Below, piece by piece: positions 1 through 10,680 of a stretch of DNA of 64,000 bases (within the stretch, counting starts at the first letter, position 1; each line of letters opens with the position of its first letter). Under the pieces are notes generated by a model, which made no database searches, had not been told where the DNA came from, and saw only the letters and a program-made list of their open reading frames with translations. The position numbers and the translations under genes are program-made. The DNA comes from Adenophora triphylla var. japonica (Eukaryota > Streptophyta > Magnoliopsida > Asterales > Campanulaceae). The DNA lies in contig JAFEMH010007495.1 in assembly GCA_022495995.1 (NCBI GenBank), positions 23,655 to 87,654 on the forward strand, written 5' to 3'.

Positions 1-269
1 AAGTGTCCCAACTTTCCATTTTGGGCGTCCCATTTAAAATGTCTCATTACCAAAAAAGGAAAGTTTTTTTACTATTACACCCACTCATTCTCTCTCCTAC
101 TTTACTTTTACAGTCACAACATTCTCTCTCCTAACTATTCCACCCACTCATTCTCTCTCCTATTTAATTTTTCATACTCACAACATTTAAACTTTTCTTT
201 TTCTTACCTCACTTTCCTTAATTCTCGTGCAATTGTCCTTTCCGGACACTTCGAATGGGACGGAGGGAG
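1..269. mobile_element. Stowaway-type MITE, left end cut by window
   Basis: The right terminus reads GGGACGGAGGGAG followed by TA, which is the Stowaway (Tc1/mariner-type) terminal inverted repeat and its TA target site. The body closely matches the complete copy at 2300-2586, including the shared run AAGTGTCCCAA and the CTCATTCTCTCTCC blocks. About 19 bases of the left terminus lie outside the window. It is non-coding and non-autonomous. Confidence 0.85.
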
Positions 270-285
270 TATATATATATATATA

Positions 286-565
286 CTCCTCCGTCCCACT
301 ATACTTGACACTTCTTTTCATTTTGGGTCGTCCCACTATACTTGACACCTTCAAAAAATAATCAAGTTTTTATATTTTTATATTCACTCTACCCCATCAC
401 TCATTCTCTCTCTTCATTTTCTACCACATATTTATTCAACTAACACTACTATTTACCCCACTCATTCTCTCTCTTTATTTTCCACCACACATTTTTTTTA
501 TTTTATTCTTTTTTCTTGATTTTTGAACCCACCCCTTGGGTGTCAACTATAGTGGGACGGAGGGA

Positions 566-566
<1 letters not shown>
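286..566. mobile_element. Stowaway-type MITE, complete
   Basis: The termini are inverted repeats: CTCCTCCGTCCCACTATA on the left and TATAGTGGGACGGAGGGAG on the right. TA flanks both sides (284-285 and 567-568). The inner sequence ACTTGACAC on the left also pairs with the right end. It belongs to a different subfamily from its neighbour at 1-269, because the subterminal sequence differs. It is 281 bp long with no coding capacity. Confidence 0.85.

Positions 567-645
<79 letters not shown>
567..645. repeat. (AT)n microsatellite
   Basis: About 79 bp of uninterrupted alternating TA starts exactly at the TA target site of the preceding MITE. It probably grew by slippage from that site. Reading frames through it (YIYIYI) are artefacts. 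Confidence 0.95.
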
Positions 646-649
<4 letters not shown>

Positions 650-1057
650 AGGAATGGAAATTAATCAATGGAGAGTATTTTTTATTTTAGTACATTTGAA
701 AATATTATTTTTATCATTAAAATTATATTTAGATAATATTAGTTACAATTTTGGCCCTTTTAAATCTCAAATTGTGAGCAATTTTTTTTTTTTTTTATAT
801 ATATAAATTGTGAGCAATCTTCTTTTTATAGCGGGTTGAGCTAGTCAAAAGCTAGCCTAATGCGCCAAAAGATTGTAACTATTATTTTCTTCTTTTAGTG
901 GATTCACTTAAAATTAAAATGCATCAACATTTGTTTTATTTATTCAATTTGGGAAATGAAATTAAATAGGAGTATCGAATATTACATATATATTGGTTCA
1001 TTTTGATTTTAATTTATATGGGACCCTAGTATTAATCATTATCCTAGTTTTATCATA
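646..1057. other. AT-rich intergenic DNA
   Basis: I see no gene, terminal repeat or coding similarity here. The sequence is AT-rich with short homopolymers. Confidence 0.6.
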
Positions 1058-1059
1058 TA

Positions 1060-1280
1060 CTCCCCCGAGTAACTTTCTTATATTTCTTTTTAATTTGTAA
1101 TATAATAAATAAAGTTATTAGTCATTTTATTATTTAAAATGAACAATTAGATTCACTTGTTATTCTTACAACAAAAATTATCTACCCTCTTTGTCTTTTC
1201 TACTTTACTTTACATACTAACAACATTTATTTATTTTTAATTTTCATATAAGGTCAAACTAGAAATCTTGACGAAGGGAG
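1060..1280. mobile_element. Diverged Stowaway-like MITE
   Basis: The segment starts CTCCCCCGAG and ends ACGAAGGGAG, with TA directly outside both ends. The termini are imperfect versions of the Stowaway repeat. The size (221 bp) and AT-rich body suit an old copy, but the inverted-repeat match is weak. Confidence 0.45.
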
Positions 1281-1737
1281 TATTTTTTTACGAGATCGGA
1301 CCATAAATATGATTACTCTCTCCAATGTATTTAGTTTGACTTTGCAAATGGATTAAGAAAAAAATAAATGTTGTGAGCATAAAAAGTAAATTAGGAAAGA
1401 TAAAGTGGGTATGAAATTTTTGTTGTGAGAATCACAAGTGAGTCTCATTGTTCATTTAAATAATAAACAACTAATAACCTTAATTAATCTGAACATTGTA
1501 AAAAGAAAAATAAGAACCTTAATTAAACTGGGTCGGGTAAACTGGGAGGGGGGGGTGGTGTTTAGTACAACTAGATTGACCCCCGTGCGATGCACGGACA
1601 GTTACTAACGAATAACTGATTAAAATCGAAATATATACAAAAGGAAATATAGATGTTTGTATACATTGTAAAACGATTATTTGAAAATTATATTGAAAAT
1701 ACAAATATCAGATTGAAAATTATAGTGCATTTGTCTC

Positions 1738-2960
1738 AAAATAAGACATTAATTTTTTAGGCGAATAACGTAGTATTATTTTTTAAAATGTTCATTGAGC
1801 CAAAAGGAAGCAATGCTAATTTTTCTTGGACATAAAAAAAAATTCAACTTTTTAAGGAAAAAAAATTCCTTCAATTCAAAAATGAATATTACGTTCGTCC
1901 CATAATTAATACTACTTTCTATATCAAAAGAAAATTGCTTCATTTACCTCAAGGAATTTACTTGTCTCAAAAAAAAATATTTATTTTTATACACACGAAG
2001 ACACAAAAATTATAAAGATTAATTTTTACAAAATAATACTACTTCAGCTAAAAAAATAAAATACCATCTTCATCCCAATGAATATTTTATAAAATATTAC
2101 TTAGTTGTTTAAAAAAGTAATGTCATATTTTGAAACGAAGGCACTAATATTACAATATTTCAAAAATGAATATTACTTTCGATTCGAAATGATTAACCCA
2201 AAAATAATAATACTTCATTCGCCTCTGCAATTAATGTTTGTAATGTTAGTGTTTTCGTCTGAAAATATTACATTAATTTTTTAGACGAATAAAGTAGTAC
2301 TCCATCCGTCCCGGCCGAAGTGTCCCAAGTTTCTATTTTGGACGTCCCATTTAAAATGTCTCATACCCAAAAAAGGAAAGTTTTTTCACTATTTCACCCA
2401 CTCATTCTCTCTCTTACTTTACTTTTACACTCACAACATTCTCTCTCCTAACTATTCCTCCCACTCATTCTCTCTCCTGTTTAATTTTTCATACTCACAA
2501 CATGTAAACTTTTCTTTTTCTTACATCACTTTCCTTAATTCTCGTGCAATTGTCCTTTTCGGACACTTCGACCGGGACGGAGGGAGTATTATTTTTTAAA
2601 ATGTTGATTGAGACGAAGGAAGCAATGTTCATTTTTTTTTGGCATATAAAAAAATTCTACTTTTTAAGATAAAAAAATTCCTTCAATTCAAAAATGAATA
2701 TTACTTTCATCCCATAATTAATACTACTTTCTATATCGAAAAAAAAATGCTTCCTTTGACTCAATGAATTTACTTGTCTCAAAAATTAATATTTATTTTC
2801 TAACACGAAGACACGAACATTATAAACATTAATTTTTACAAAATATTACTACTTCGGGTAAAAAAATAAATTAATATATTCGTCCCAAGAAATATTTTAT
2901 ACACTATTAATTAATATGTTTAAGAAATTAATGTCAGATTTTGAAACGAAAGAACTAACA
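1738..2960. repeat. Imperfect direct duplication, second copy split by a MITE
   Basis: The segment 1738 to about 2165 is repeated from about 2263 to 2960. Shared runs include TTCAATTCAAAAATGAATATTA and ATAATTAATACTACTTTCTA. Copy 2 holds the MITE at 2300-2586, and copy 1 shows the same site without it. No coding function is seen. The copies differ by many substitutions, so the duplication is not recent. Confidence 0.7.
2300..2586. mobile_element. Stowaway-type MITE with verifiable TA target duplication
   Basis: The element runs from CTCCATCCGTCCC to GGGACGGAGGGAG, flanked by TA at 2298-2299 and 2587-2588. The duplicated sequence near 1770 carries the empty site, with GTAGTATTATT uninterrupted. 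That fixes both ends and the TA duplication from within this window. It is the same subfamily as the copy at 1-269. Confidence 0.92.
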
Positions 2961-3475
2961 TTACAAACAATAATTTATATTAAAAAAGTAAAATTATGAT
3001 TATTATTATCATCATTTATAATAAAAAAAAATATACTTCACACTTAATTAATTTTCACAAAAAATATATTGAAAAATTAAAAAGAAAAATAAAGAAAGGA
3101 TAATTAAGAAATTTATATTTAAAAAAGAGTATTTTTTTTTGTGTCCAAATTAAATGAAATTAGTCTCTAATTGAAGAGGAAAAAAAAATATGAATTTTGG
3201 TGTAAAAATTTTTTTTTTTTAATTTTTTTTTTTTATAAAATAATTGAGGTCGAAAAAAGGGGAGGAAAAATAAAATTCTGTAAATAATCCAACCAATCAG
3301 AGTTCGCCACGTGGCGCAAAGAAAAAAAAAAAAAAAAAAAAAGAAAACCCATTCACACACGCGCCTTTGTCGGCGCGTGTAACGCACGCGCCATGTTTCA
3401 GTCCAATCAGCGCCAGCCACGTCAGCCAAGGTTACCCAAACTTCAATTTTGCCACCGCGTGAAATTACCAAACTG
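2961..3475. other. AT-rich DNA then GC-rich repeat-like segment upstream of the UGT gene
   Basis: The first 280 bases are AT-rich and featureless. From about 3250 to 3470 there is a GC-rich core with a perfect 12-bp palindrome CGCCACGTGGCG (3305-3316) and a hairpin with ACACGCGCC and GGCGCGTGT arms (from about 3357). The reverse complement shares its layout with 60310-60480 and 62395-62580: CACGTGGC boxes, GATTGG boxes, a GC-rich hairpin and T-tracts. That suggests a dispersed MITE-like family. Borders are not resolved. Confidence 0.5.
3305..3316. promoter_or_regulatory. Perfect G-box/ABRE palindrome upstream of UGT
   Basis: CGCCACGTGGCG is its own reverse complement and contains the G-box CACGTG, the core bound by plant bZIP and bHLH factors. 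It lies about 370 bp upstream of the UGT start codon. Function is inferred from the motif only. Confidence 0.45.
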
Positions 3476-3578
3476 CCCTTGATTTTGGCTCCAAGACTAT
3501 GCTGATTTTATATTACTTTAGATAACTTTTAAGAACCCAAAAAGAAAAAAAAAGGTCCACACATCTTCCCACTCCACC

Positions 3579-3585
3579 TATAAAA
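3579..3585 (+). promoter_or_regulatory. TATA box of the UGT gene
   Basis: TATAAAA lies in a CT-rich context 95 bp upstream of the ATG at 3680. That spacing fits a 5' leader of about 65-70 bases. No intron is needed between it and the start codon. Confidence 0.65.
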
Positions 3586-3679
3586 TTGAGCAAAGTCTTT
3601 CACATTCTGATAAAAGGTGCAAGAATCAGGACCTTAAGGAGGAATTAAGCTTGTTTCTTTGATACAAAAAACAACGGTC

Positions 3680-5059
3680 ATGTCTAGCCAAACAGACTCC
3701 AAATCTCACATAGCAATGTTGCCATGGTTTGCCATTGGCCACATCACTCCCTACCTCCATCTCTCCAATGAACTTGCTCAAAGAGGACACAAAATCTCTT
3801 TCTTTTTGCCAAATAAGGCCCTTATCCAACTTCAACATATCGATTTCCATCCCAACCTCATCACCTTTTTTCCCATCACAGTCCCACAAGTGGAAGGCCT
3901 CCCTCCGGGAACCGAAACCGCCTCCGATATACCCATTATCTTGACACCTCTTCTTGTTACCGCCTTTGACTTGACCCGTGATCAAGTTGACTCATCTCTG
4001 CAGGCTTTAAAGCCTGATTTCGTTTTCTACGATTTTGTCGCACATTGGATACCGGACTTGGCAGCCCGCATAGGCTTCAAGACTGTGTGTTACAATGTTG
4101 TATGTGCAGCTGCATTAGCTTTTGCGTCAGTCCCTGCCCGGAAAGTTCCTAAAGATCGGCCACTCACTTTGGATGAAATGGCGGAGCCGCCAGCAGGGTA
4201 CCCTTCTTCCACGGTAGTCTTACGCCGCCATGAAGCTAAGTCCTTGTCATTCATTTCACAAGAATTTGGCTCCGGCATGACATTTTATGAGCGCATTATC
4301 TCTTCCTTGACCAAGTGTAACGCCATATCCATTAGAACATGTCATGAACTTGAAGGCCCAATGTGTGATTACATTGCAAGCCAATATCAGAAGCCACTTC
4401 TATTGACAGGGCCCGTTTTACCAAAGTCAGCCCCAATCCCTTTAGAAGCCCGATGGGCCGAGTGGCTAAGCAAATTCAGTCCTGACTCTGTCATTTTTTG
4501 TGCATTGGGAAGTCAATGGGTTCTTGAAAACGACCAAATTCAAGAACTTGTAATGGGCCTAGAATTAACAGGACACCCATTTTTCCTAGCCATCAAACCG
4601 CCGCCGGGACCAGCCACCTTGGAGGAGGCGTTGCCGGAGGGATTTGAAGAGAGGGTTAAAGGGAAGGGTGTGGTTCATGGGGGTTGGATCCAACAGCCAC
4701 AGATATTGAGCCACCCATCAATAGGGTGCTTTGTGAGCCACTGTGGGTTTGGGTCAATGTGGGAGTCTTTGATGAGTGATTGTCAATTAGTGCTATTGCC
4801 AGACCTTGGGGACCAAATGTTAAATGCTAGGACACTAGCTGGAGAGCTGAAGGTGGGTGTGGAAGTTGATAGAGATGAGAATGGAAGATTTTCAAAGGAG
4901 GGTGTATGGAAGGCTATCAAACGTGTAATGGACAAAGATAGTGAGGAGGGTGTATTAATCAAGAATAACCATGCAAATTGGAAAGGAAAACTAGTGAACC
5001 CTAGCTTCATGAGTGGTTATGTTGATAAGTTTGTCCAAAAGTTGTACGAGCTTAAGTAA
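3680..5059 (+). CDS. UDP-glycosyltransferase, UGT79 type (flavonoid/anthocyanin branch-forming family)
   Basis: This is an intact intronless 459-residue family 1 glycosyltransferase, the usual length for the family. The N-terminal acceptor domain holds the catalytic His at position 21 (motif IGHITP) and its partner Asp at 118 (motif FYDF). The C-terminal PSPG box for the UDP-sugar is 44 residues long (336-379). It starts WIQQPQIL, contains HCGFGSMWESL and ends DQ. HCGFGS in place of the commoner HCGWNS is characteristic of the UGT79/91/94 group, which adds a second sugar to a glycoside already on a flavonoid or other acceptor. The last PSPG residue is Gln, usual for glucose donors, but UGT79 members also use xylose or rhamnose. 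I chose the ATG at 3680; the in-frame codon at 3659 is TTG. There is no signal peptide, as expected for a cytosolic enzyme. The exact substrate cannot be read from the sequence. Confidence 0.95.
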   Translation: MSSQTDSKSHIAMLPWFAIGHITPYLHLSNELAQRGHKISFFLPNKALIQLQHIDFHPNLITFFPITVPQVEGLPPGTETASDIPIILTPLLVTAFDLTRDQVDSSLQALKPDFVFYDFVAHWIPDLAARIGFKTVCYNVVCAAALAFASVPARKVPKDRPLTLDEMAEPPAGYPSSTVVLRRHEAKSLSFISQEFGSGMTFYERIISSLTKCNAISIRTCHELEGPMCDYIASQYQKPLLLTGPVLPKSAPIPLEARWAEWLSKFSPDSVIFCALGSQWVLENDQIQELVMGLELTGHPFFLAIKPPPGPATLEEALPEGFEERVKGKGVVHGGWIQQPQILSHPSIGCFVSHCGFGSMWESLMSDCQLVLLPDLGDQMLNARTLAGELKVGVEVDRDENGRFSKEGVWKAIKRVMDKDSEEGVLIKNNHANWKGKLVNPSFMSGYVDKFVQKLYELK

Positions 5060-5110
5060 AGGTATCTTGGTCCTTTTGCACTTTTATGTAACCAAAAGTT
5101 AGTTTGTTTG

Positions 5111-5116
5111 AATAAA
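5111..5116 (+). terminator. Poly(A) signal of the UGT gene
   Basis: AATAAA lies 52 bp after the UGT stop codon, in a T-rich stretch typical of a plant 3' UTR. Confidence 0.6.
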
Positions 5117-5205
5117 TTTCTGAATTCGTCACCAGTATTTTGAATACAAGGTGATAAATTGGCAAAAGGTTGGTGTGGAAGTTTATGTTAAAGACATTAT
5201 CATAC

Positions 5206-5502
5206 TGTAATAACCCTAAATTTATTTTATTTATGTATTTATTATTCTTTTCTTTTATTAAGTAATTGTGCTATTTAAATTAATAACTTGTATTTACCTT
5301 TCCTAGATATGGACTAGGTTAAGTGGGCTTGGACTATTTATACTTGAATTACCTTGATTGAGTTGGACTTGAATTACTTTTGGACTTAAGATTTGGAGAT
5401 CCAGCTATAAATATAAATTTTCTAAACCTAGGGCCTCATTATATTTTAAATTTTTAATCGGAGAAAAGGAAATAGAGAGAGAACCGAATAGAGAGAGAAA
5501 GG

Positions 5503-5582
<80 letters not shown>

Positions 5583-5714
5583 GCGCAAGAAGGAAGAAAG
5601 AGGGAGAGGGGCGGCCGAACTAGGAAGAAGAAGGAGGAGGAAGCTCGATTTGATTCGTGTTCAAGGATTAGACCGAAGTAAGATCAGTTCTTTCTTGTTT
5701 TGGCTTTTAGATTA
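5206..5714 (+). mobile_element. Probable old LTR (left part) interrupted by the gypsy element
   Basis: It begins TGTAATAACCC, a typical start of plant Ty3/gypsy LTRs. It contains a promoter-like CTATAAATATAAA near 5405, a GA microsatellite, and then stops at the insertion site of the gypsy element (GATTA at 5710-5714). The interrupted sequence resumes at 10969 with AAACCCTAG. I could not find a matching right end or target duplication, so this call rests on the left terminus and promoter layout only. Confidence 0.4.
5516..5580. repeat. (GA)n microsatellite
   Basis: A pure GA run of about 65 bp lies downstream of the TATA-like box of the putative old LTR, in a purine-rich region. Confidence 0.95.
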
Positions 5715-6064
5715 TGATGTGGAACATTCCATGGAGGTGGAGACAGGAAAACAAGAGGATAATGTATGTTCAGGTGCATGAAGACTTGGAGCAGAACTTG
5801 AACAGTCCAGCAACTTTTTGTTTCATTTTCTTTTCACATTTTGATTCATAGTATTCACATGTCCTAGTGCCTATATAAAGGCGAATAAGTATCAGCCATT
5901 GGGATAATTCAGATTGTAATCGAAAACTTGTTTCTAATTATATTTTATCAAAGTATCTGATATTTGGATCCTTTGGTTTTATTTCTCGGGTTTTGTTCGT
6001 GTAACAATTCCTTTGTTCTTCAAGTCTCACTCGTGTAGTGATTCTTGTTTACGCTTCCGCATCA
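5715..6064 (+). repeat. 5' LTR of the gypsy element
   Basis: 350 bp, TGATG...CATCA. It contains CTATATAAAGG near 5871 as the likely TATA box. The 3' LTR differs mainly near 5803 (AGTCCAGC against AAATTCAAAG) and near 5895. Confidence 0.95.
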
Positions 6065-6066
6065 GT

Positions 6067-6081
6067 TGGTATCAAAGCAGG
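6067..6081 (+). other. Primer-binding site, tRNA-Met type
   Basis: TGGTATCAAAGCAGG starts 2 bp after the 5' LTR. It resembles the common plant initiator-Met site TGGTATCAGAGC, with one changed base in the core. Confidence 0.8.
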
Positions 6082-6107
6082 TTTTGCCTGTTCCGGGGTT
6101 ATTATCA

Positions 6108-7300
6108 ATGGCCGGTACTACACCAGCAGCAGGAGATGAAGACGGACCATCAGGAGCAGCAGGTACTCAACTTCAGAATGAACGCTTAGATCGTATCGAC
6201 CAGGAGTTAGCGCAAACACGCGTTCAAATGACTCAAGTACAAGCAGCTTTGGAAATGGTGATTAATCGTCTTGACCGCATTTAATGTCGCCGGACAAGAT
6301 CAACAGCTTGAACGGCGGAGATCGGCTCCTAACCGCGCAATCGCCAACATAGAGCAACAACGAGTTCATGTCAATGAAAACCTTCGTAGAAATCCTATAT
6401 ACGAGGATTCTTCATCTGATAATGATGCTCCAGATCTTAATTTTGGGCGTGGAAATCAGATTCAAGAGGGGTTTCAACGTAGGCAGCGAAGACACGAAGA
6501 ATTCAAATTAAAGGTGGATGTTCCATCCTTTAATGGTAACTTGGGTATTGAAGAATTTCTGGACTGGATTGCAGAAATTGAACGATTTTTCGAGTACATG
6601 GAAATTCCAGAAGAACGCCAAGTCAAGTTAGTTGCTTACCGGTTGAAGGGAGGTGCATCATCTTGGTGGGAACAAGTACAGAACATGAGGCGTCGACAAA
6701 GAAAGCAGCCTGTGAGGGTCTGGCCTAAGATGAAGCGTCCGCTCACGGCTCGATTCTTACCATCCGACATGAGCAAGACTTATTTTATCAATTCCAACAT
6801 TGTGCTCAAGGTACGCGTACTGTTCATGAGTATCATTCTGAATTTCTGCGATTATGTTCTCGCAACAATGTGTTAGAGACAGAGGGACAGCTGGTCTCTA
6901 GATTTCTTGATGGACTCAGTTGGAGTGTACGAAATGAGATTGGTATTCAACCAATTCTTTTGCTTTCTGAGGCATACAATCTAGCAATAAAGGCCGAGGT
7001 AAACTTGCGGGACAAGAAGAGTAATCGAGGTGACACATCTAAAAGAGCCTTTGCATCGACCGGTTTAGTACTAGTGAGGTTCGTAAAATGAGCAAGAGAC
7101 ACGAGGTACTAGAAACCGCGATGACAAGAGACCGGTAGCTGGCGATCGAGGAGCAAAGAATAAGACGGATGTTAAGCAGCCCACAACCCAAAACTTTTAA
7201 CCCCTATCGTAAATTCATGGGAGACAAGTGTTACGTATGTGGAAAGCCCGGACACCACTCAAATAATTGTCCCGATCGGCGGCCGGTGAATTTAGTGGAG
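6108..7300 (+). pseudogene. gag of the gypsy element (frameshifted)
   Basis: The reading frame opens with an ATG at 6108 (MAGTTPAAG) and is broken near 6270, 6750 and 6870. The capsid-like core KLVAYRLKGGASSWWEQ is encoded near 6626-6676 and is the retrotransposon gag signature. A CX2CX4HX4C zinc knuckle (CYVCGKPGHHSNNC) lies near 7228-7271 and would bind RNA. Acidic residues follow the knuckle. The breaks mean no full-length Gag can be made from this copy without recoding. Confidence 0.85.
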
Positions 7301-10300
7301 CATACAAACAAGGAAGATGATGTAGAAGACGTGGCTTATGGAGGAGAGTCTGATGATGGAGAGGAAGAAGAGAATATGTCATCTGCATTTGTGGTGCGCC
7401 GATCACGCTTTCACCCAAGAGAGAGGAGGATACACACAGCCGCCACAAGCTTTTTCGAACTGTGTGCCGCATTTTCAATAAACGCTTTAACGTTGTTATA
7501 GATAGCGGTAGTTCAAAATATTATATCTAAGCAACTTGTAGAGCAATTGAATTTGTTGGTTGAGAAACATCCCGAACCATATAAAATTGGTTGGATTAAG
7601 GATGTGGAGACAGTTAGGGTGACTAACAGATGCCGAGTTCCCTTAACAATTGGGCCTTATTCTGATACTGTCATTTGTGATGTGGTAGAGATGGATGCAT
7701 GTCATATCTTATTAGGCCGACCTTGGCAATTTGATATTGATGCCGTGCATATGTGTAAGGATAACATCTACAGGTTCATGTGGGAAGGAAAGAGGATTAC
7801 CTTGACTCCGTATGTTGAAGGGTCTAAGGCGGAAGAATCAAACCCCAGCAAGGAGGTATTTTTTGTGACTAACAATAGTGCAGAATTTTTGGCAGATGCA
7901 AAGCAATCAACAGAGATGATAGCCTTAGTAGTGAAAGGTATTCTCAATGTGGAGGTAAAAGTGATTATCCCCCGCATTCGTGAACTGTGGAGGAGTTTCA
8001 AGATGTGATGCCGCACGAGCTACCACCTGGTTTACCTCCCACGAGGGAAATCCAACATGCCATTGATTTTGTTCCTGGAGCAAGTCTACCTAACTTACCT
8101 CACTATCGGATGAATCCCAAGGAGAGTGCAAAGATTGCAAGAGATTGTGGAAGATCTATTAAAGAAGGGGTCCATTCAAGTAAGTGTAAGTCCCCGTGGC
8201 CGCACTCAAATTTATCGACGACTAGAAGGATGGCTCGTGGCGGATGTGCGTTGATAGTAGAGCTATCAACAAAATTACGGCACGCTATAGCTTTCCTATA
8301 CCTAGATTAGAGGATACGCTTGATTGTCCGTCAGAGCATGTGTTTTTTCGAAGATTGATTTAAGGAGCGGGTACCATCAGATCCGTATTTGACCAGGTGA
8401 TGAATGGAAGACAGCCTTCAAAACCAAAGAAGGGTTGTATGAGTGGTTGGTGATGCCCTTTGGGTTGTCCAATGCGCCAAGCACCTTTATGAGGCTGATG
8501 AATGATGTTTTGAAGCTTTTTATTGGCAAATTTGTGGTGGTCTATTTTGATGATATTTTGATCTATAGTGCCCAATGAAGGGAGCATATTGGGCATCTAC
8601 GCCAAGTGCTTCAAGTTTTGCAGATCAATAAGCTATATGTCAATTTGAAGAAATGTGACTTTATGGCAGCTAGTCTTGTTTTCTTGGGCTTTATTGTGGG
8701 AAAAGATGGCATTCGGGTTGATAATTCGAAGGTTAAAGCTATACAAGAGTGGCCTACTCCAAAGACAGTGACTGATGTTCGTAGCTTTCATGGTCTGGCG
8801 ACCTTTTACAGAAGGTTCATTCGAAATTTCAGTCCAATCGTGTCTCCGTTAACAAATTGCTTGAAGAAAGGAAATTTTCATCGGGGCCCGAACAAATGGC
8901 GAGTTTTAAGGAGATCAAGGAAAAGCCGACTCATCGCACCACGCCTAGCTTTACCGAGTTTTGAAAAGTTATTTGTGGTGGAGTGTGATGCCAGGAGCTT
9001 CCAGATAGGAGCAAAGCTGTTGTCTCAAGAAGGAAGACCAATGGCTTTCTTTAGTGAAAAGCTAAGTGATGCACGTCGAAGTGGTCTACTTATGAGCAGG
9101 AATTTTATGCAACAGGCGTGCTTTAAGGCATCGGGAGCACTATTTGATTCCAAATCGCTTTGTGTTGTATACCGATCATCAGCCTTGAAGTATCTTAATA
9201 ATCGAAGCGTATTAGCAAGATGCATGCTCGATGGGTGGCATATCTACAACAATTTCCCTTTATTTTGAAGCACAAACTGGGCAAAGAAATAAAGTGGCGT
9301 ATGCATTGAGTAGGAGAGCAACTTTGCTAGTTACGATGCAAAGCGAGATTGTGGGATTTGAAGTTATAAAAGATTTGTATGAAGGAGATGATGACTTCAA
9401 GGAGATATGGGTTGTGTGTAAGACTAAGGCCACACAAAATGATTTTCACATCTACGATGGTTATCTCTTTAAAGGTAGTTGTCTACGCATCCCTCGTGTG
9501 TCTTTGCGCGAGAAGTTAATTCGTGATTTGCATGGAGGAGGTCTTAGCGGGCATTTGGGCATTGACAAGACTATCTCTAGTCTTGAGTCTCGTTATTTTT
9601 GGCCTCAATTCAAGAGAGATGTGCGCGGGTTTGTGCGCAAATGTTATACTTGTCGTAGCTAAGGGGCGCCTCAAAATACAGTTTATATACCCCTTCGCCC
9701 GTACCTAATGGCATACGGGAGGACTTGTCAACGGATTTTGTTCTTGGTCTTCCGAAGACTCAACGAGGGATGGATTCAGTGTTTGTCATGGTGGACGTAT
9801 TCTCAAAAATGGTGCACTTTATCGCATGTCGGAAGACTTCGATGCTTCACACATTGCTCGTTTGTTTTTCCGCGAGGTCGTTCGTTTACACTGGGTACCG
9901 TTATCCATTACTTCGATAGGATACTAAGTTCTTAAGCCACTTTTGGATCACTCATGGAAAATGTTCGACACCTCTTTGAAATTCAAGAAGACACCGCATC
10001 CTCGCATGCATGGCCGACCGAAGTTGTCAATAGGACGTTGGGAAATCTGATCCGCCGCATTCGTGGAGAGCATCCAAAACAGCTGGGATTACGCACTTCC
10101 TCAAGCGGAGTTTGCATTTAATAATGCAGTTCACAGCCTACGGAAAATCTCCTTTCTCTATTGTTTATGTGCACTCCCGTCATGCCGCTGATTTGGTGAA
10201 GTTGCCTAATGTTCCGTGTTTTAGTGCGGCCGCCAAGAAATGGCGAAGGATTCACAAGCCATTCAAAGTGCAAGTGAAGAAAAAGTTGGAGGCGACTAAT

Positions 10301-10680
10301 GCTAAGTTCAAGGCCGCCGCCGACAAGCATCGTCGTGTGGTTGTGTTTGAAGAGGGAGACGAGGTGATGGTGTTCTTGCGTAGAGAAAGGTTTCCAATGA
10401 AGTATCATAAGTTGCACCAAAGAAATTCGGGCCTTACAAAGTTCTTAAGCGCATCAACGATAATGCCTATGTGATAGATCTCCCTACTAGTATGGGTATT
10501 TCCAAGACTTTCAATGTGGCAGATCTTTCCTTGTTCCATCCCTCTTCCGATGTGCCTATGTATCCAGACATTCCGGATAACTCGAGGGCGAGTTCTTCTC
10601 AAGTGGGAGGGACTGATGTGGAACATTCCATGGAGGTGGAGACAGGAAAACAAGAGGATAATGTATGTTCAGGTGCATGA
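7301..10680 (+). pseudogene. pol of the gypsy element: PR, RT, RNase H, INT (multiple frameshifts)
   Basis: The protease active-site DSGSS is at about 7503-7517, cut off by a stop after KYYI. The reverse-transcriptase YFDDILIYS box is at about 8547-8573. The RNase H segment FVVECDARS lies near 8963-8989. The integrase zinc region [19 protein letters not shown] followed by CYTC is at about 9553-9657, and the core begins DFVLGLPK near 9735. A C-terminal stretch ending [10 protein letters not shown] follows the integrase. The frame runs across the LTR border and stops at 10680, so its last 22 codons lie inside the 3' LTR. I count at least ten frame breaks. Confidence 0.85.
10602..10613 (+). other. 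Polypurine tract of the gypsy element
   Basis: AGTGGGAGGGAC lies directly before the 3' LTR at 10614, where plus-strand DNA synthesis would be primed. Confidence 0.75.

Noticed and set aside
516..806. Frame with a YIYIYI run
   Set aside because: It crosses the (AT)n microsatellite between a MITE and AT-rich DNA.
3659..3679. Longer UGT start seven codons upstream
   Set aside because: The codon at 3659 is TTG, not ATG. The first in-frame ATG is at 3680 and fits the family N-terminus.
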